DNA from: JANQOH01 sp965214495
GTDB taxonomy: Bacteria; Pseudomonadota; Alphaproteobacteria; UBA7887
Assembly: GCA_965214495.1 (NCBI GenBank)
Contig: OZ243958.1
Span: forward strand, 3,162,001 to 3,226,000
Length of the DNA: 64,000 nt
Reading direction: 5' to 3'
Both the position numbers and the translations under genes were made by a program. Below are positions 38,979-49,685 of this stretch, piece by piece. The stretch's first letter is position 1. Every line of letters begins with the position of its first letter. The notes beneath the pieces were generated by a model. It ran no database searches. It was not told the origin of the DNA and worked only from the letters and a program-made list of their open reading frames with translations.

Positions 38979-40640
38979 ATGGCCTATACCATTCCCTCGA
39001 TAGACGACGTCGTGCTGGCGGGAGTGCACCGCGGAGAACGGGAAACGCTCCGGCGGCTGAGGAGCGGCCTCGGTCCCGAGTTCACCGTCTATCACGGGGT
39101 CCACTGGACGCGCGCACGGCAGAGCCGGACCGCATATGGAGAGGTCGACTTCGTCGTGGTCAACCGCGACGGGCGGATCCTCGTCATCGAACAAAAGAAC
39201 GGGCCGCTTGACGAAACTCCAGACGGTCTTGAGAAGTCATACCGCGAAGGGGTGACGAACGTCCAAACCCAGATCCGGCGAAGCGTCGATGCGATCAAGG
39301 AGAAATTTCGCGCACAAGGCGGCGGCACGCGCGCGCTGTCCGTGGACTATCTCTTCTATTGCCCCGATTACCGTGTGAAGAGGCTCGATGCCGCCGGTCT
39401 CGATAAGGACCGGATCGTCGATGCCCCGCGTTCGGGCGATCTTGCGGGAATCATCACGCGCATACTGGAACCGGGAACGGGAGCGAACGACGGTTTCACC
39501 GAAGACGTGCACCGCTTCTTCCGGCAGACCTTCGATCTCGTCCCCGACGTGCATGCGTATGTCGGCGCGCAAGAGCGTTCCTTCTCCCGCCTGAACGCCG
39601 AACTCGTCGATACGCTCGACAGTATCGAGATGTCGCCGCTGCGCTTGCGCGTCAAAGGGGTGGCGGGTTGCGGCAAGACAGGCATCGCCGTCCGTTTCTA
39701 CGAACGCGCGGTGCAGGCGGGCAAGCGTCCGCTGATGGTCTGTTTCAATCGGCCCTTGCGCGAGAAGCTGAACGCCGTCGTTCCGAATTCCGGACTGGTT
39801 CAGACATGGAACGGTTTCTGCGGCAGGTTTCTCGAAGACTGTGGCGCCGCGCCGGACTATGAGCGCATGTTCCGCGAGCCGAATTTCTGGACCGGGATCG
39901 CCGAGCAGGTCGCGGAGCGGGCGATCGGAAGCGGGGTGCCGGAAAAATGGAAGTTCGACAGCCTGGTCGTCGATGAAGCACAGGATTTCGAGCCGGAGTG
40001 GTACGAGATACTCCGCCTTTTTCTGCGCAGTAACCACGATATTCTCTGGTTGGAAGACCCCGATCAAAACATCCGGCGCACGGCTCCGCCCGACGAACGC
40101 CGGTTCGTGGGCTGGCGCGCGCGGCGGAACTACCGGTCACCCCGGAACATCGCGCGCTTCATCCGATCGGCGCTGGAGTTCAATTTCGAAAGCGCCAGCG
40201 ATCTGCCTGGTCTCGGCGTGAAGGTCTCGACATATGACGACCCGGTCGAGCAGGCGAAACTCGCGGCGAAACGCGTCGCCGATCTCGTCGGGCGGAGATT
40301 CCGCCACACCGACGTCACGCTGCTGACCATGCGCGGTATCGAAAATTCCGCCTTGAGCGGCGTCCAACGCCTCGGCAGTTTCACCGTGCGCCGCTTCACG
40401 AACGAATACGACCTCTTCGGTAACCAGAAAATGTCCAACGGCCAGATTCATTTCGACAGCATTCGCCGTTTCAAGGGGCAGCAGGCGCCGGCGATCATCT
40501 TGTGCGATGTGGATCCCGACCCGTCGCCACACTGGCAGCGGCTGCTTTATTGCGGCATGACTCGCGCGACGGTGCGCCTCGAATTGCTGGTGAAGCGTTC
40601 CAACCCGCACTGCGAGCGCCTGCTTGCCGCCAGCCGGTGA
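38979..40640 (+). CDS. NERD-domain nuclease / UvrD-like SF1 helicase
   Basis: A 553-residue protein. The N-terminal region (about 1-130) has a NERD nuclease pattern: GEVDFVVVNRDGRILVIEQKNG, with D-x(n)-E-x-K residues. The SF1 helicase part follows, with Walker A GVAGCGKTG (about 228-236), VCFNRPLREKL, DEAQDFEPEWY (about 330), RNYRSPRNIA (motif IV) and RFKGQQAPAIILCDV with LLYCGMTRATVRLELLV (motifs V-VI). Such fusions act on damaged or foreign DNA, and some belong to phage-defence loci. It stands alone here, after an MFS gene and a toxin-antitoxin remnant. The role is inferred only. Confidence 0.85.
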   Translation: MAYTIPSIDDVVLAGVHRGERETLRRLRSGLGPEFTVYHGVHWTRARQSRTAYGEVDFVVVNRDGRILVIEQKNGPLDETPDGLEKSYREGVTNVQTQIRRSVDAIKEKFRAQGGGTRALSVDYLFYCPDYRVKRLDAAGLDKDRIVDAPRSGDLAGIITRILEPGTGANDGFTEDVHRFFRQTFDLVPDVHAYVGAQERSFSRLNAELVDTLDSIEMSPLRLRVKGVAGCGKTGIAVRFYERAVQAGKRPLMVCFNRPLREKLNAVVPNSGLVQTWNGFCGRFLEDCGAAPDYERMFREPNFWTGIAEQVAERAIGSGVPEKWKFDSLVVDEAQDFEPEWYEILRLFLRSNHDILWLEDPDQNIRRTAPPDERRFVGWRARRNYRSPRNIARFIRSALEFNFESASDLPGLGVKVSTYDDPVEQAKLAAKRVADLVGRRFRHTDVTLLTMRGIENSALSGVQRLGSFTVRRFTNEYDLFGNQKMSNGQIHFDSIRRFKGQQAPAIILCDVDPDPSPHWQRLLYCGMTRATVRLELLVKRSNPHCERLLAASR

Positions 40641-40749
40641 ACTGCCGGGCCGGTCAGCTCCTCGCGCGTGTCGCCGCGGAGTCCCGGAGAGTTCAAGCCG
40701 CGCGCCACAGCTTGCGCCCCGATGCGCGGCGGCGATAGGGTGATGCGCG

Positions 40750-41408
40750 ATGGACCAACCGATCGAAATCTGGGGCGTCTCCAGCACGCGCACCATGCGC
40801 GTGCACTGGCTGCTGCGCGAGATGGGGCTCGACTACGTGACCCATCCGATCGGCTCGCGCACCGGCGAAACGCAGACCGCGGACTATCTGGCGCTCAACC
40901 CGCGCGGCAAGATCCCGACCCTGCGCCACGGCGGTCTCGTACTCACCGAAAGCGCCGCGATCCTGTCCTGGCTCACCGACCGCTTCCCTGTGCCCGAAGA
41001 TTTCCTCGAACCGGCCGATCCGGCAACGCGCGCGCGGCTTGCCGAATGGTGCTATTTCGTCATGACCGAGCTCGATGCGCACAGTCTGTATCTGATCCGC
41101 CGCCATGACGGGCTGAAGCATATCTACGGCGCGGCGCCGCAAGCGGTGGTCTCGGCGAAGGAATACTTCCTCAAGCAGTTGAACGCGGTATGTCCGCGGA
41201 TCGCCGGAGCCGATCCGTGGCTGATGGGCGGGTTCAGCACCGCCGATATCGTCCTGACCACCTGCCTCGACTGGGCGGCGTTCTACGGGATCGACCTGCC
41301 GCCCGCGGCCGACGCCTGGCGGGCGCGCATCGCCGGGCGCCCGGCGTATCGCGAGGCGATGCGGTTCAACTATCCCGACTTGGAATTGTCGTTTCCGGGA
41401 GAGTCGTG

Positions 41409-41409
<1 letters not shown>
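40750..41409 (+). CDS. glutathione S-transferase family protein
   Basis: A 219-residue GST. The N-terminal thioredoxin-like domain is IEIWGVSSTRTMRVHWLLREMG, with NPRGKIPTLRHGGLVLTESAAI (cis-Pro loop and glutathione gamma-glutamyl contact ES). The C-terminal helical domain has WLMGGFSTADIVLTTCLDWA. The Ser/Thr-rich site near residues 9-12 suggests a theta/zeta-like catalytic residue. Its TGA overlaps the start of the CoA-transferase (ATGA), so the two are translationally coupled. Confidence 0.92.
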
Positions 41410-42593
<1,184 letters not shown>

Positions 42594-42683
42594 TCTTTCG
42601 CTGTCGCTCGCACCTGGACCTTCCCGGGTGCGCGAAGTGAAGCTGCCCCACAAAGGGTCCGGTCACCACGGAGAGGTTCGGAG

Positions 42684-43475
42684 ATGATCGTCAAGCAGCT
42701 CTATACCGAGAACGCCTACCGCAACTTCAACTACCTCATCGCGTGCCCGGAAAGCGGTGAGGCGTTGGCGGTCGATCCGCTCGACCACCGACGCTGCCTC
42801 GCCGCCGCGAAGGCCGAGGGATGGCGCATCACGCAGATCCTCAACACGCACGAACACGGGGACCACACCGGCGGCAACCGGGCGATGGTCGCCGCCACGG
42901 GCGCCGAACTGCTCGCGCATGAAGGCGCGAAAGGCCGCATCCCCGGCATCGACACCGGTCTCGCCGCGGGCGACGTGGTCAAGGTAGGGCGCACGGTGGA
43001 ACTCGAGGCGCTCGACACGCCGGGGCATACCATGAGCCATGTCTGCCTGTTGTCGCGCACCGACCGGCCGGCGCTGTTCTGCGGCGACACGCTGTTCAAC
43101 GCCGGCGCCGGCAACTGCCACAATGGCGGCCATCCCGAAGAACTATACGAAACCTTCGCCGGCCAGCTCGCCCGGCTACCCGACGAGACGCTGATCTATC
43201 CGGGGCACGACTACATCGCCAACAATCTCGCGTTCACGCTCGACCGTGAGCCGGACAACGCCCGCGCGAAGGCGTTGGGCGGCGAGGTCGAAGGCCAGGA
43301 TCCGCACGCCGCCCGCGTCACCACGCTGGGTCTGGAGAAGGAGATCAACACCTTCTTCCGGCTGCACAACCCGAGTGTCATCGCCCGTCTGCGCGAGGCG
43401 TTCTCCGACCTGCCGGAAACCCCGTCGCCGCGCGAGGTCTTCCTCAAGCTCCGCGAACTCAGGAACGCCTGGTAG
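42684..43475 (+). CDS. gloB: hydroxyacylglutathione hydrolase (glyoxalase II)
   Basis: A 263-residue MBL-fold thioesterase. It has NTHEHGDHTGGN for the first metal site, LDTPGHTMSHVC, LFCGDTLFNAGAGNCHNGG, and IYPGHDYIANNLAFTLDREPDN near the C-terminus. The Pro-His-x-Tyr pattern and total length fit GloB, which hydrolyses S-lactoylglutathione in methylglyoxal detoxification. It lies 90 bases downstream of the GST/CoA-transferase pair. Confidence 0.92.
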   Translation: MIVKQLYTENAYRNFNYLIACPESGEALAVDPLDHRRCLAAAKAEGWRITQILNTHEHGDHTGGNRAMVAATGAELLAHEGAKGRIPGIDTGLAAGDVVKVGRTVELEALDTPGHTMSHVCLLSRTDRPALFCGDTLFNAGAGNCHNGGHPEELYETFAGQLARLPDETLIYPGHDYIANNLAFTLDREPDNARAKALGGEVEGQDPHAARVTTLGLEKEINTFFRLHNPSVIARLREAFSDLPETPSPREVFLKLRELRNAW

Positions 43476-43484
43476 AGGGCCCGT

Positions 43485-44183
43485 TCACGAGTCCGCGCCA
43501 TCGGCCGCCAGCAGGGGCGCGATCACCTTGCGCTTGAGGTCGATGCCGACCCCGCACTTGCATCCCGGACAACCGAGGCAGACCTCCAGGCCAAGCGCGG
43601 CCGCAGAATCCTGCGCCTGCGTCCGGTCGGCCGGCGCCGCTGCCGGGTCGAGCTGGACCCGCCGCAGTTTCAGTAGCGAGAACGGGTTGCCCCAGCGATA
43701 GGCCCCGGTCTCGTCGCGCCGCTCCACGCCGTCGGCGAAATTGCGCGCGTGCATCGGGCAGCCGTCGAGGCACGCATAGCATTCGATACACGCGGTCAGC
43801 GCGTGGTAGTCGTCGGGCGCGGCCACGTCGAGGTCGTTGCCGCGCACCCCGTCGGGAATGCGGCCGCGCAACTGCCGGGCGACGCCGTCCCTGCGCGCCA
43901 CCATGTCGCGCAGCACCGGCAACACGCCCGGCGCGCTCAGCACGTCGCCCTCGCGCACGCGGGCGCGGCAGGCGATGCGCGGGCGGCCGTTGATATCGAC
44001 GGTGCAAATGCCGCAAGTGCGGTTGCGGCAGCCGTAACGGAAGGCGAGGTCGGGGACCGCCGTCGCCCGCGCCTGCAACAGCACGTCGAGCGCCATCGGC
44101 CGCTCGCCCTCCGCGCGCGGCCGATAGTCGAAGACGACGGTTTCCGCGACCCCGCCGCGGACCGTCCGAAGTTCGACCCTCAT
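43485..44183 (-). CDS. SdhB/FrdB-like iron-sulfur subunit with unusual C-terminal cysteines
   Basis: A 232-residue electron-transfer subunit. The 2Fe-2S ferredoxin domain has C-RNRT-C-GI-C and a fourth Cys eleven residues on (RIAC). The C-terminal alpha-helical ferredoxin domain has CIECYACLDGCP. The second cluster segment is CLGCPGCKCGVG, which is not the C-x(n)-C-x-C-P of normal fumarate reductases. ATG at 44183 overlaps the flavoprotein stop (4 bases). No cytochrome b or anchor gene follows, so the pair may be soluble or use an unlinked anchor. Confidence 0.85.
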   Translation of the reverse strand: MRVELRTVRGGVAETVVFDYRPRAEGERPMALDVLLQARATAVPDLAFRYGCRNRTCGICTVDINGRPRIACRARVREGDVLSAPGVLPVLRDMVARRDGVARQLRGRIPDGVRGNDLDVAAPDDYHALTACIECYACLDGCPMHARNFADGVERRDETGAYRWGNPFSLLKLRRVQLDPAAAPADRTQAQDSAAALGLEVCLGCPGCKCGVGIDLKRKVIAPLLAADGADS

Positions 44184-46072
44184 GCGCCGGCGGCCTTCGG
44201 CGCCGCGATCTCGCCCATCGTCGCGCGATAGCGTCTCTCGAGCATACGGTCTTGCGTGCGGCTCGGCAGCACGCGAAGGAGCTTGAGCCACAGCTTCCGC
44301 TTGCGGTCCCGGATCAGATGCGGCAGCAGGCGCCGCCACGGTGTCTTCGGGCGCGCCGCGCGGCGCACCGCCAGTGCGCCGGTCCCGTCGCGGTGCACCG
44401 TCACCGAGTGAGGTTCGCCGAACCGGGCGGCGGAGCGGCCGGCGTCGAGACGCACATGCGCGCCCAGGCTCCGTTCCCGGTCGAGCGCCGACAGTGCCAC
44501 CGCCTCGGCGGTGTCGAGCATGTTCGCCAGCTCGAGCGAGTCGATGAACGACTGGTTCCACAGCGTCTCGGCAGAAACCTGCGCGTGCTGCGCCTCGGCG
44601 CGCAGTCCCTTCACGACGGACATGAAATGCTGGAGGCCGCTGCCGGTCCGCGCCGGGCCGATGCCGTTCCAGCACGCCGCTTGCAGGCGTTCGATCAGCG
44701 TTGCCGGGGCCGCGCCGCCGCCGCACCCGAGCCGTGCGCGCCAGCGGTCGAGAGGCGCGTCGAAGGCTGGTTCCCCGGCGCTCGCCGTGCGCCGTCGCGC
44801 TCGCGCCGCCGCCGCGCGCCCCGCCCGGGTGCCGAAGATCGGCCCTTCCGACAGCGAGGTCGAGCCGAGCCGGTTGGCGCCGAACACGCCGCCCATCGCC
44901 TGTCCGGCGGCGTAGAGGCCGTGCGGGGCGCCGGCGATCGCCGCGCCGTCTGCGTCGGTCCTGATGCCGCCCATCGCGTAGTGGGCGCCGGGACGCACTT
45001 CCCACATCTCGCGGCAGCGCGCGGCATTGCGCCCCCACGCCTGGCGGACCGTCGCCATAACCCCGCTCAGGGAGTTGTGCAGGAAGTTGTCGTAGTAGAG
45101 ACCGGCGCGCGGGAGTTTCGCGTTGGCGGTGAGGTCGAGATAGCAACCGTCGCGCTCGGTGCCGCGGCCGTCGGCGACCGCGCGCACGATGGCGGCGGAA
45201 CACTCGGCGCGAGTGCGCAGCATCACCCCGTCGAGGATTACCCGGCCGTCGCGGTCGCGCAAGACGCCGAGATACCCCGCGGTCGCCGGCTCGCCGGCGC
45301 ATAGCCCCTCATAGGCCGGCGGGTGGGTCATGCAGAACGGCAGGAACTGCACCTGCTCCATATCGACGAGTTCGGCCCCGGCACGCAGCGCGACGGCGTA
45401 GGAATCGCCCGTATTGCCGCGCATGGTGTCGGTCTTCGGAAAATAGAGCGTGCTCAAGCCGCCGGCGGCGATCACCACCGACGGCGCCCGCGCGGCGACG
45501 AACACGCCGTTCGCCGCGTCGTAGATGACTCCGCCGACGACCTCCGGCGCGTCCTCGCTGTCGGCGACGACCGCATCGAGGAACCAGGCGTCCTCGAGGT
45601 AGTCGATGCGGCGGCCCTGAACGACGGCGTTCCAGGCCGCGTGCCCCACGGCGAGGCCGCCATTGCGATGCCCCACCGACCGGCGCCGGGTGTGGCCGCC
45701 GAGCGCGAGCGCGAGCGCTTTCGGCCCGCCGCGTTTCTCGTCCATGTCGGGGCGCACCCCGTGGCGGCGCATCCAGTCGTAACCGTCCTGCGTGTCCTGC
45801 GCGAAGGCGGCGGCGATCTCCGGTTCGGGCAGGTCCGCGCCGGCGACCCGCAGGTTCTCGGCGAGCGCGTCCTCCGAATCGTCTTCGTCGCCGCTCGCGC
45901 GCACGGTGACGATGCCTTCGGCGATCTTGGTGTCGGAGCAGCCGATGGGATCTTTGGCGACTACCAGCACGCTCGCGCCGGCTTCGGCAGCGGCATATGC
46001 GGCCGCGCTGCCGGCGCCGCCGGAGCCGACGACGATCGCATCGTAGTCGCGCCATTCGGTTTCGATCGTCAT
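44180..46072 (-). CDS. SdhA/FrdA-like FAD-dependent oxidoreductase
   Basis: A 630-residue flavoprotein subunit. FAD binding is seen in DAIVVGSGGAGSAAAYAAAEAG at the N-terminus. The flavin-region GGLAVGHAAWN, VIAAGGLSTLYFPKT, GAHYAMGGIRTDADGAAIAG and GLYAAGQAMGGVFGANRLGSTSL follow the succinate dehydrogenase/fumarate reductase/aspartate oxidase order. The C-terminal helical domain has WNQSFIDSLELANMLDTAE. The lack of an anchor subunit argues against the normal respiratory complex II. The substrate is unknown. It is divergent from the alcohol dehydrogenase. Confidence 0.9.
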   Translation of the reverse strand: MTIETEWRDYDAIVVGSGGAGSAAAYAAAEAGASVLVVAKDPIGCSDTKIAEGIVTVRASGDEDDSEDALAENLRVAGADLPEPEIAAAFAQDTQDGYDWMRRHGVRPDMDEKRGGPKALALALGGHTRRRSVGHRNGGLAVGHAAWNAVVQGRRIDYLEDAWFLDAVVADSEDAPEVVGGVIYDAANGVFVAARAPSVVIAAGGLSTLYFPKTDTMRGNTGDSYAVALRAGAELVDMEQVQFLPFCMTHPPAYEGLCAGEPATAGYLGVLRDRDGRVILDGVMLRTRAECSAAIVRAVADGRGTERDGCYLDLTANAKLPRAGLYYDNFLHNSLSGVMATVRQAWGRNAARCREMWEVRPGAHYAMGGIRTDADGAAIAGAPHGLYAAGQAMGGVFGANRLGSTSLSEGPIFGTRAGRAAAARARRRTASAGEPAFDAPLDRWRARLGCGGGAAPATLIERLQAACWNGIGPARTGSGLQHFMSVVKGLRAEAQHAQVSAETLWNQSFIDSLELANMLDTAEAVALSALDRERSLGAHVRLDAGRSAARFGEPHSVTVHRDGTGALAVRRAARPKTPWRRLLPHLIRDRKRKLWLKLLRVLPSRTQDRMLERRYRATMGEIAAPKAAGA

Positions 46073-46287
46073 CGCGTCACTCCCCGCATGAACGGCGGCG
46101 GATCATGCCCGACAGGCCGGCGAGGCACAACGGCGCGGGTGGTCGAGACGCAGGTCGGAGACGATGCGGGCGGGACGCCGGCGCACCCGCGAGTATCAGG
46201 CTTTGCGTCCTTGACGATGGTGGCGCGCGGCGTCATCTGACGACTGTCGGCACACTGCCGGAGGCCAGAGCAGGTTCCGCGATCGCC

Positions 46288-47337
46288 ATGACCGCCATCC
46301 CTGCACATATGCACGCGATGGTGCTCGACGGGCCACGACGCCCGCTCGTCCGGCGCCGCCTGCCGGTTCCCGCACCGGGCGTCGGCGAAGTGCTGGTCGA
46401 GATCGCCGCCTGCGGGGTCTGCCGTACCGACCTGCACATCGTCGACGGCGATCTCCCGAAGACCCGGCAACCGATCGTGCCGGGTCATGAGATCGTCGGT
46501 CGGGTCGCCGCCCTCGGCCCCGGCGTCGATGGCCTCGCGATCGGCGACCGCGTCGGCGTCCCCTGGCTCGGCGCGACTTGCGGAACCTGCCCGGCGTGCC
46601 GGCGCGGGGCAGAGAATCTCTGCGAAGATGCGCACTTCACCGGCTATCTGCTTGACGGCGGTTACGCCGGCTACACGGTGGCGCGCGCCCGCTATTGCTT
46701 CCCCTTGCCAGGAGACGGCGACGACGCCGAGGCGGCGCCGCTGCTGTGCGCCGGCCTGATCGGCTACCGGTCGCTGGAGAAGGCGGGGCCGGCCGCCAGT
46801 CTCGGCCTCTATGGCTTCGGCGCCGCAGCGCACATCGTCGTTCAGGTCGCGCGCCACCGCGGCCAGCGGGTCCACGCCTTCACCCGGCCGGGCGACCGGG
46901 AAGGCCAGGAATTCGCCCGTGCGCTCGGCGCCGCGTGGGCGGGCGGTTCCGATACGGCGCCGCCGGAGCCGCTCGACGCCGCCATCATTTTCGCCCCGGT
47001 CGGCGCGCTCGTGCCGCGGGCGCTCGCAGCGGTGCGGCCCGGCGGCAGGGTAGTGTGCGCCGGCATCCACATGAGCGACATCCCGCGCTTCCCCTACGCG
47101 CTGTTGTGGGGAGAGCGCGAACTGGTATCCGTCGCCAACCTGACCCGCGCCGACGGTATCGCGTTCCTTGCCCTGGCGCCGGCGATCCCGGTGCGGACGA
47201 CCGTTCAGCGCTATCCGTTGCGCGAGGCCAACCGCGCGCTCGCCGATCTGCGTGCGGGCCGGGTTCGAGGCGCCGCCGTTCTGGTCCCCGATGACCGACA
47301 GGCAGACCGCCCGCCGCCCCGGCCGACGGGCGCTTGA
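46288..47337 (+). CDS. zinc-binding alcohol dehydrogenase family protein
   Basis: A 349-residue medium-chain dehydrogenase. Catalytic zinc ligands are in CGVCRTDLHIVDGD and VPGHEIVGRV. The structural-zinc cysteines are in CGTCPACRRGAENLCEDAHFTG. A Rossmann motif SLGLYGFGAAAHIVVQVA and LVPRALAAVRPGGRVVCAGI follow. The best family match is the AdhA-type NAD(P)-dependent alcohol dehydrogenase. The ATG at 46288 is chosen by family alignment. The 46073-46287 gap to the flavoprotein probably holds divergent promoters; no convincing hexamer pair was found. Confidence 0.92.
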   Translation: MTAIPAHMHAMVLDGPRRPLVRRRLPVPAPGVGEVLVEIAACGVCRTDLHIVDGDLPKTRQPIVPGHEIVGRVAALGPGVDGLAIGDRVGVPWLGATCGTCPACRRGAENLCEDAHFTGYLLDGGYAGYTVARARYCFPLPGDGDDAEAAPLLCAGLIGYRSLEKAGPAASLGLYGFGAAAHIVVQVARHRGQRVHAFTRPGDREGQEFARALGAAWAGGSDTAPPEPLDAAIIFAPVGALVPRALAAVRPGGRVVCAGIHMSDIPRFPYALLWGERELVSVANLTRADGIAFLALAPAIPVRTTVQRYPLREANRALADLRAGRVRGAAVLVPDDRQADRPPPRPTGA

Positions 47338-47424
47338 CGCGGGCGGGCGAGGCAGGTTCGATACGTCCGGCGCCCGACCGTCGGCGCGAGAAGCCCGCAA
47401 CGTCATGCGCGGTAGAGGGGGATC

Positions 47425-48141
47425 ATGCCGGCGCTGTCTTCAGCGGTGTCGAGAGGCGCCGGAACCGACGACGATCCGTGTCTGAAACCGACCTGGTTTC
47501 TCGACAGCGACGATCCCCGTATCGCGCACTACGCCCGGCGCGCGGTCGATGGCGTCGCGGGCGACGTCGAGCGCGCATGTGCGCTCCATGACGCGGTGCG
47601 CGACGATGTGCGCTATACCCCCTACGGCATCGACGTGACCCGTGCGGGTTTCCGCACCAGCGCCTGCCTTGCCCGCCGCGAAGGCTTCTGTATCACCAAG
47701 GCGGCGCTGCTCGCCGCCTGCGCGCGAGCCGTGGGAATCCCGGGCCGCCTGGGCTATGGCGATGTGCGCAACCATCTGACCACCGCGAAACTGCGCGCCG
47801 CGATGGGCACCGACCTGTTCGTGTTTCACGGCTACACCGAACTCCGGCTCGGCGGACGCTGGGTTAAGGCCACCCCCGCCTTCAACAGGACTCTGTGCGA
47901 GCGTTTCGGGGTGAAACCGTTGGCGTTCGACGGCCGCGCCGACTCGCTTTTCCACCCGTTCGACAGCACCGGGCGCCGGCACATGGAATATGTCCGCGAC
48001 CGAGGCTCGTTCGACGACCTGCCCTATGAGGCGATCATGGCTGCGTGGAGCGAAACCTATCCCGCGGCGGCGGTCCGCTCGGGGTTCGATGTCGGCGTCG
48101 CCGATTTCCGACCCGACCCGGCGACGGAGCCGGCGCAATGA
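47425..48141 (+). CDS. transglutaminase-like domain protein
   Basis: A 238-residue cytoplasmic-looking protein (no signal seen) of the transglutaminase-like superfamily. It has ARREGFCITKAALLAACARAVGIPGRLGYGD with the probable nucleophile Cys, then HGYTELRLGGRWVKATPAFN supplying His and the strand where Asp is usually found. Family members are usually annotated as arylamine/cysteine peptidase-like. Its stop overlaps the dctP start (ATGA), placing it in the TRAP operon. It may act on the transported compound, but that is inference. Confidence 0.83.
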   Translation: MPALSSAVSRGAGTDDDPCLKPTWFLDSDDPRIAHYARRAVDGVAGDVERACALHDAVRDDVRYTPYGIDVTRAGFRTSACLARREGFCITKAALLAACARAVGIPGRLGYGDVRNHLTTAKLRAAMGTDLFVFHGYTELRLGGRWVKATPAFNRTLCERFGVKPLAFDGRADSLFHPFDSTGRRHMEYVRDRGSFDDLPYEAIMAAWSETYPAAAVRSGFDVGVADFRPDPATEPAQ

Positions 48142-49151
48142 GAAGGCTCGCCCGGGTCGTCGGCGTTCTGACGGTGCTCGCGGCGGCCCACGCCGCGCAC
48201 GCCGAACGCACCTTGCGAATCACCCTCCAACTGCCGTTGAGCGCGCCGCTCGGACAGAACCTCGTCACCTTCAAGGACCACGTCGAAACGGCGAGCGGCG
48301 GCGGGATCGCGGTGGAAATCTACCCGGGTGCGCAGCTCTACACCGACCGAGAGGTGCCGGCCGCGGTCGCGTCCGGACAGATCGAGATGGGGGTCTCCTC
48401 GCTGGCGCGTTTCGCAGGCACGATTCCGGCGGTGGACATCTTCTCGGTCCCGTTCGTGTTCGACTCCGAGGCGCTGGTGCGCGCCGCCACCGCGCCCGGC
48501 TCGCCGGTGCGTGCGCCGCTGGACGCGGCCATGGCGGGCAAAGGCGCGCGTCCGCTGTGGTGGCAACCCTACGGGTTCTCGCTGGTCATGATGCGCGACG
48601 GCGTGGCGCGGCGTCCGGAAGACCTCGCCGGCAAGAAGATCCGCACCTTCGGCAAGGCACACGAAGCCTTCGTCAACGCTCTTGGCGGCGGCGCGGCCAA
48701 CGTCTCCGGCTCGCGCCAGTTCCTGGCCTACGAACGCGGCACGGTCGATGGCGGCATGACCGGACCGCTGACGGTGAGGGACCGCAAGCTCTGGCAGGTG
48801 CTCGAGTCGGCGACTCTCACCAACCATGCCGTCATCGAGTTCGTCGTGCTGATCAACGAGCGCCTGTGGCAGGAACTGGGCGATGGCGAACGCGCGCTCC
48901 TCGCGCAAGCCGCGCGCACCGTGGAGACGGCGCTGCGCGACGCCTATCCCGGCCTCGCCGCGGCGGCGCTCGCGGAGGCGGAAGCCAACGGCATGACGAT
49001 ATACCGACCGACCGCCGGGGAACGGGCGGCGTGGCGGCGCGCGACCGAACCGCTCAGGCAGCGCTATCTCGACGCGGCCGGCGCGCTCGGTCGGGAATTG
49101 CTCGCCGCCGGCGAGGCGCTGGCCGGCGCGCGGGACCCGGCGCCCCGCTGA
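48138..49151 (+). CDS. dctP: TRAP transporter substrate-binding protein
   Basis: A 337-residue DctP-type periplasmic receptor with signal peptide (RLARVVGVLTVLAAAHAAHA), mature start ERTLRITLQLPLSAPLGQN, then VEIYPGAQLYTDREVPAAV and GKKIRTFGKAHEAFVNALGG in the substrate cleft, and TVDGGMTGPLTVRDRKLW. The conserved Arg that binds a carboxylate is expected in the KKIRT segment. It would deliver an organic acid to the DctQM channel. It is preceded by the transglutaminase-like gene with a 4-base overlap. Confidence 0.92.
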   Translation: MRRLARVVGVLTVLAAAHAAHAERTLRITLQLPLSAPLGQNLVTFKDHVETASGGGIAVEIYPGAQLYTDREVPAAVASGQIEMGVSSLARFAGTIPAVDIFSVPFVFDSEALVRAATAPGSPVRAPLDAAMAGKGARPLWWQPYGFSLVMMRDGVARRPEDLAGKKIRTFGKAHEAFVNALGGGAANVSGSRQFLAYERGTVDGGMTGPLTVRDRKLWQVLESATLTNHAVIEFVVLINERLWQELGDGERALLAQAARTVETALRDAYPGLAAAALAEAEANGMTIYRPTAGERAAWRRATEPLRQRYLDAAGALGRELLAAGEALAGARDPAPR

Positions 49152-49168
49152 GCCGCATCGGCGCGCCG

Positions 49169-49672
49169 GTGACCGCCGTTCGCCGAGCCGCCGCCGCCGT
49201 CGGCACGGTCAGCCGGGCGGCCGCCTGGGCCGCCGCCGCGGCGTTCGTCGTCATCGGCCTGATCGTCAGCTACGAAGTCGTCATGCGCTACGTCTTCCTG
49301 GCGCCGACGCGATGGGTCGAGGAACTCGCGCGGGTCCTGCAGATCTACGGCGTGTTCCTGGCCGTCGCGTGGCTGATCGCCGAACGCGCCCATATCCGCA
49401 TCTCGGCTCTGACCGGCGTCCTGCCCGCGGCGGCCAGACTCCAGGCCGATCGATTCGCGCTGGGCGCTGCCGCCGCGGTGTCGCTGATCGGTGTGCGCTA
49501 TGCGGCGGAACTGATCCGGTTCTCGATCGACACCGGGCAATACACCGATTCGACGTTGGAACTGCCGATGTGGGTGCTTCACGCGCCGGTCGCGGGCGGC
49601 CTCGCCCTCGCCGCCGCGCAAGCCTGCGCGAGCCTGGCGGAAAGCTTTCTCGAACCTGAGCCGCGCGGCTGA
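49169..49672 (+). CDS. dctQ: TRAP transporter small permease
   Basis: A 167-residue DctQ-type subunit with four membrane helices: AAAFVVIGLIVSYEVVMRYVF, WVEELARVLQIYGVFLAVAWL, LALGAAAAVSLIGVRYA-like and VAGGLALAAAQACASL. Family motifs are EVVMRYVF and the acidic-aromatic WVEELAR region. GTG at 49169 is the likely start; it lies 17 bases after the dctP stop. It forms the membrane complex with DctM. Confidence 0.88.
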   Translation: MTAVRRAAAAVGTVSRAAAWAAAAAFVVIGLIVSYEVVMRYVFLAPTRWVEELARVLQIYGVFLAVAWLIAERAHIRISALTGVLPAAARLQADRFALGAAAAVSLIGVRYAAELIRFSIDTGQYTDSTLELPMWVLHAPVAGGLALAAAQACASLAESFLEPEPRG

Positions 49673-49685
49673 CGCGCCGCGACCG

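Noticed and set aside
46211..46239. TTGACG as a -35 for the alcohol dehydrogenase gene
   Set aside because: The best -10 at the right distance (CATCTG) is too weak to support a promoter call.
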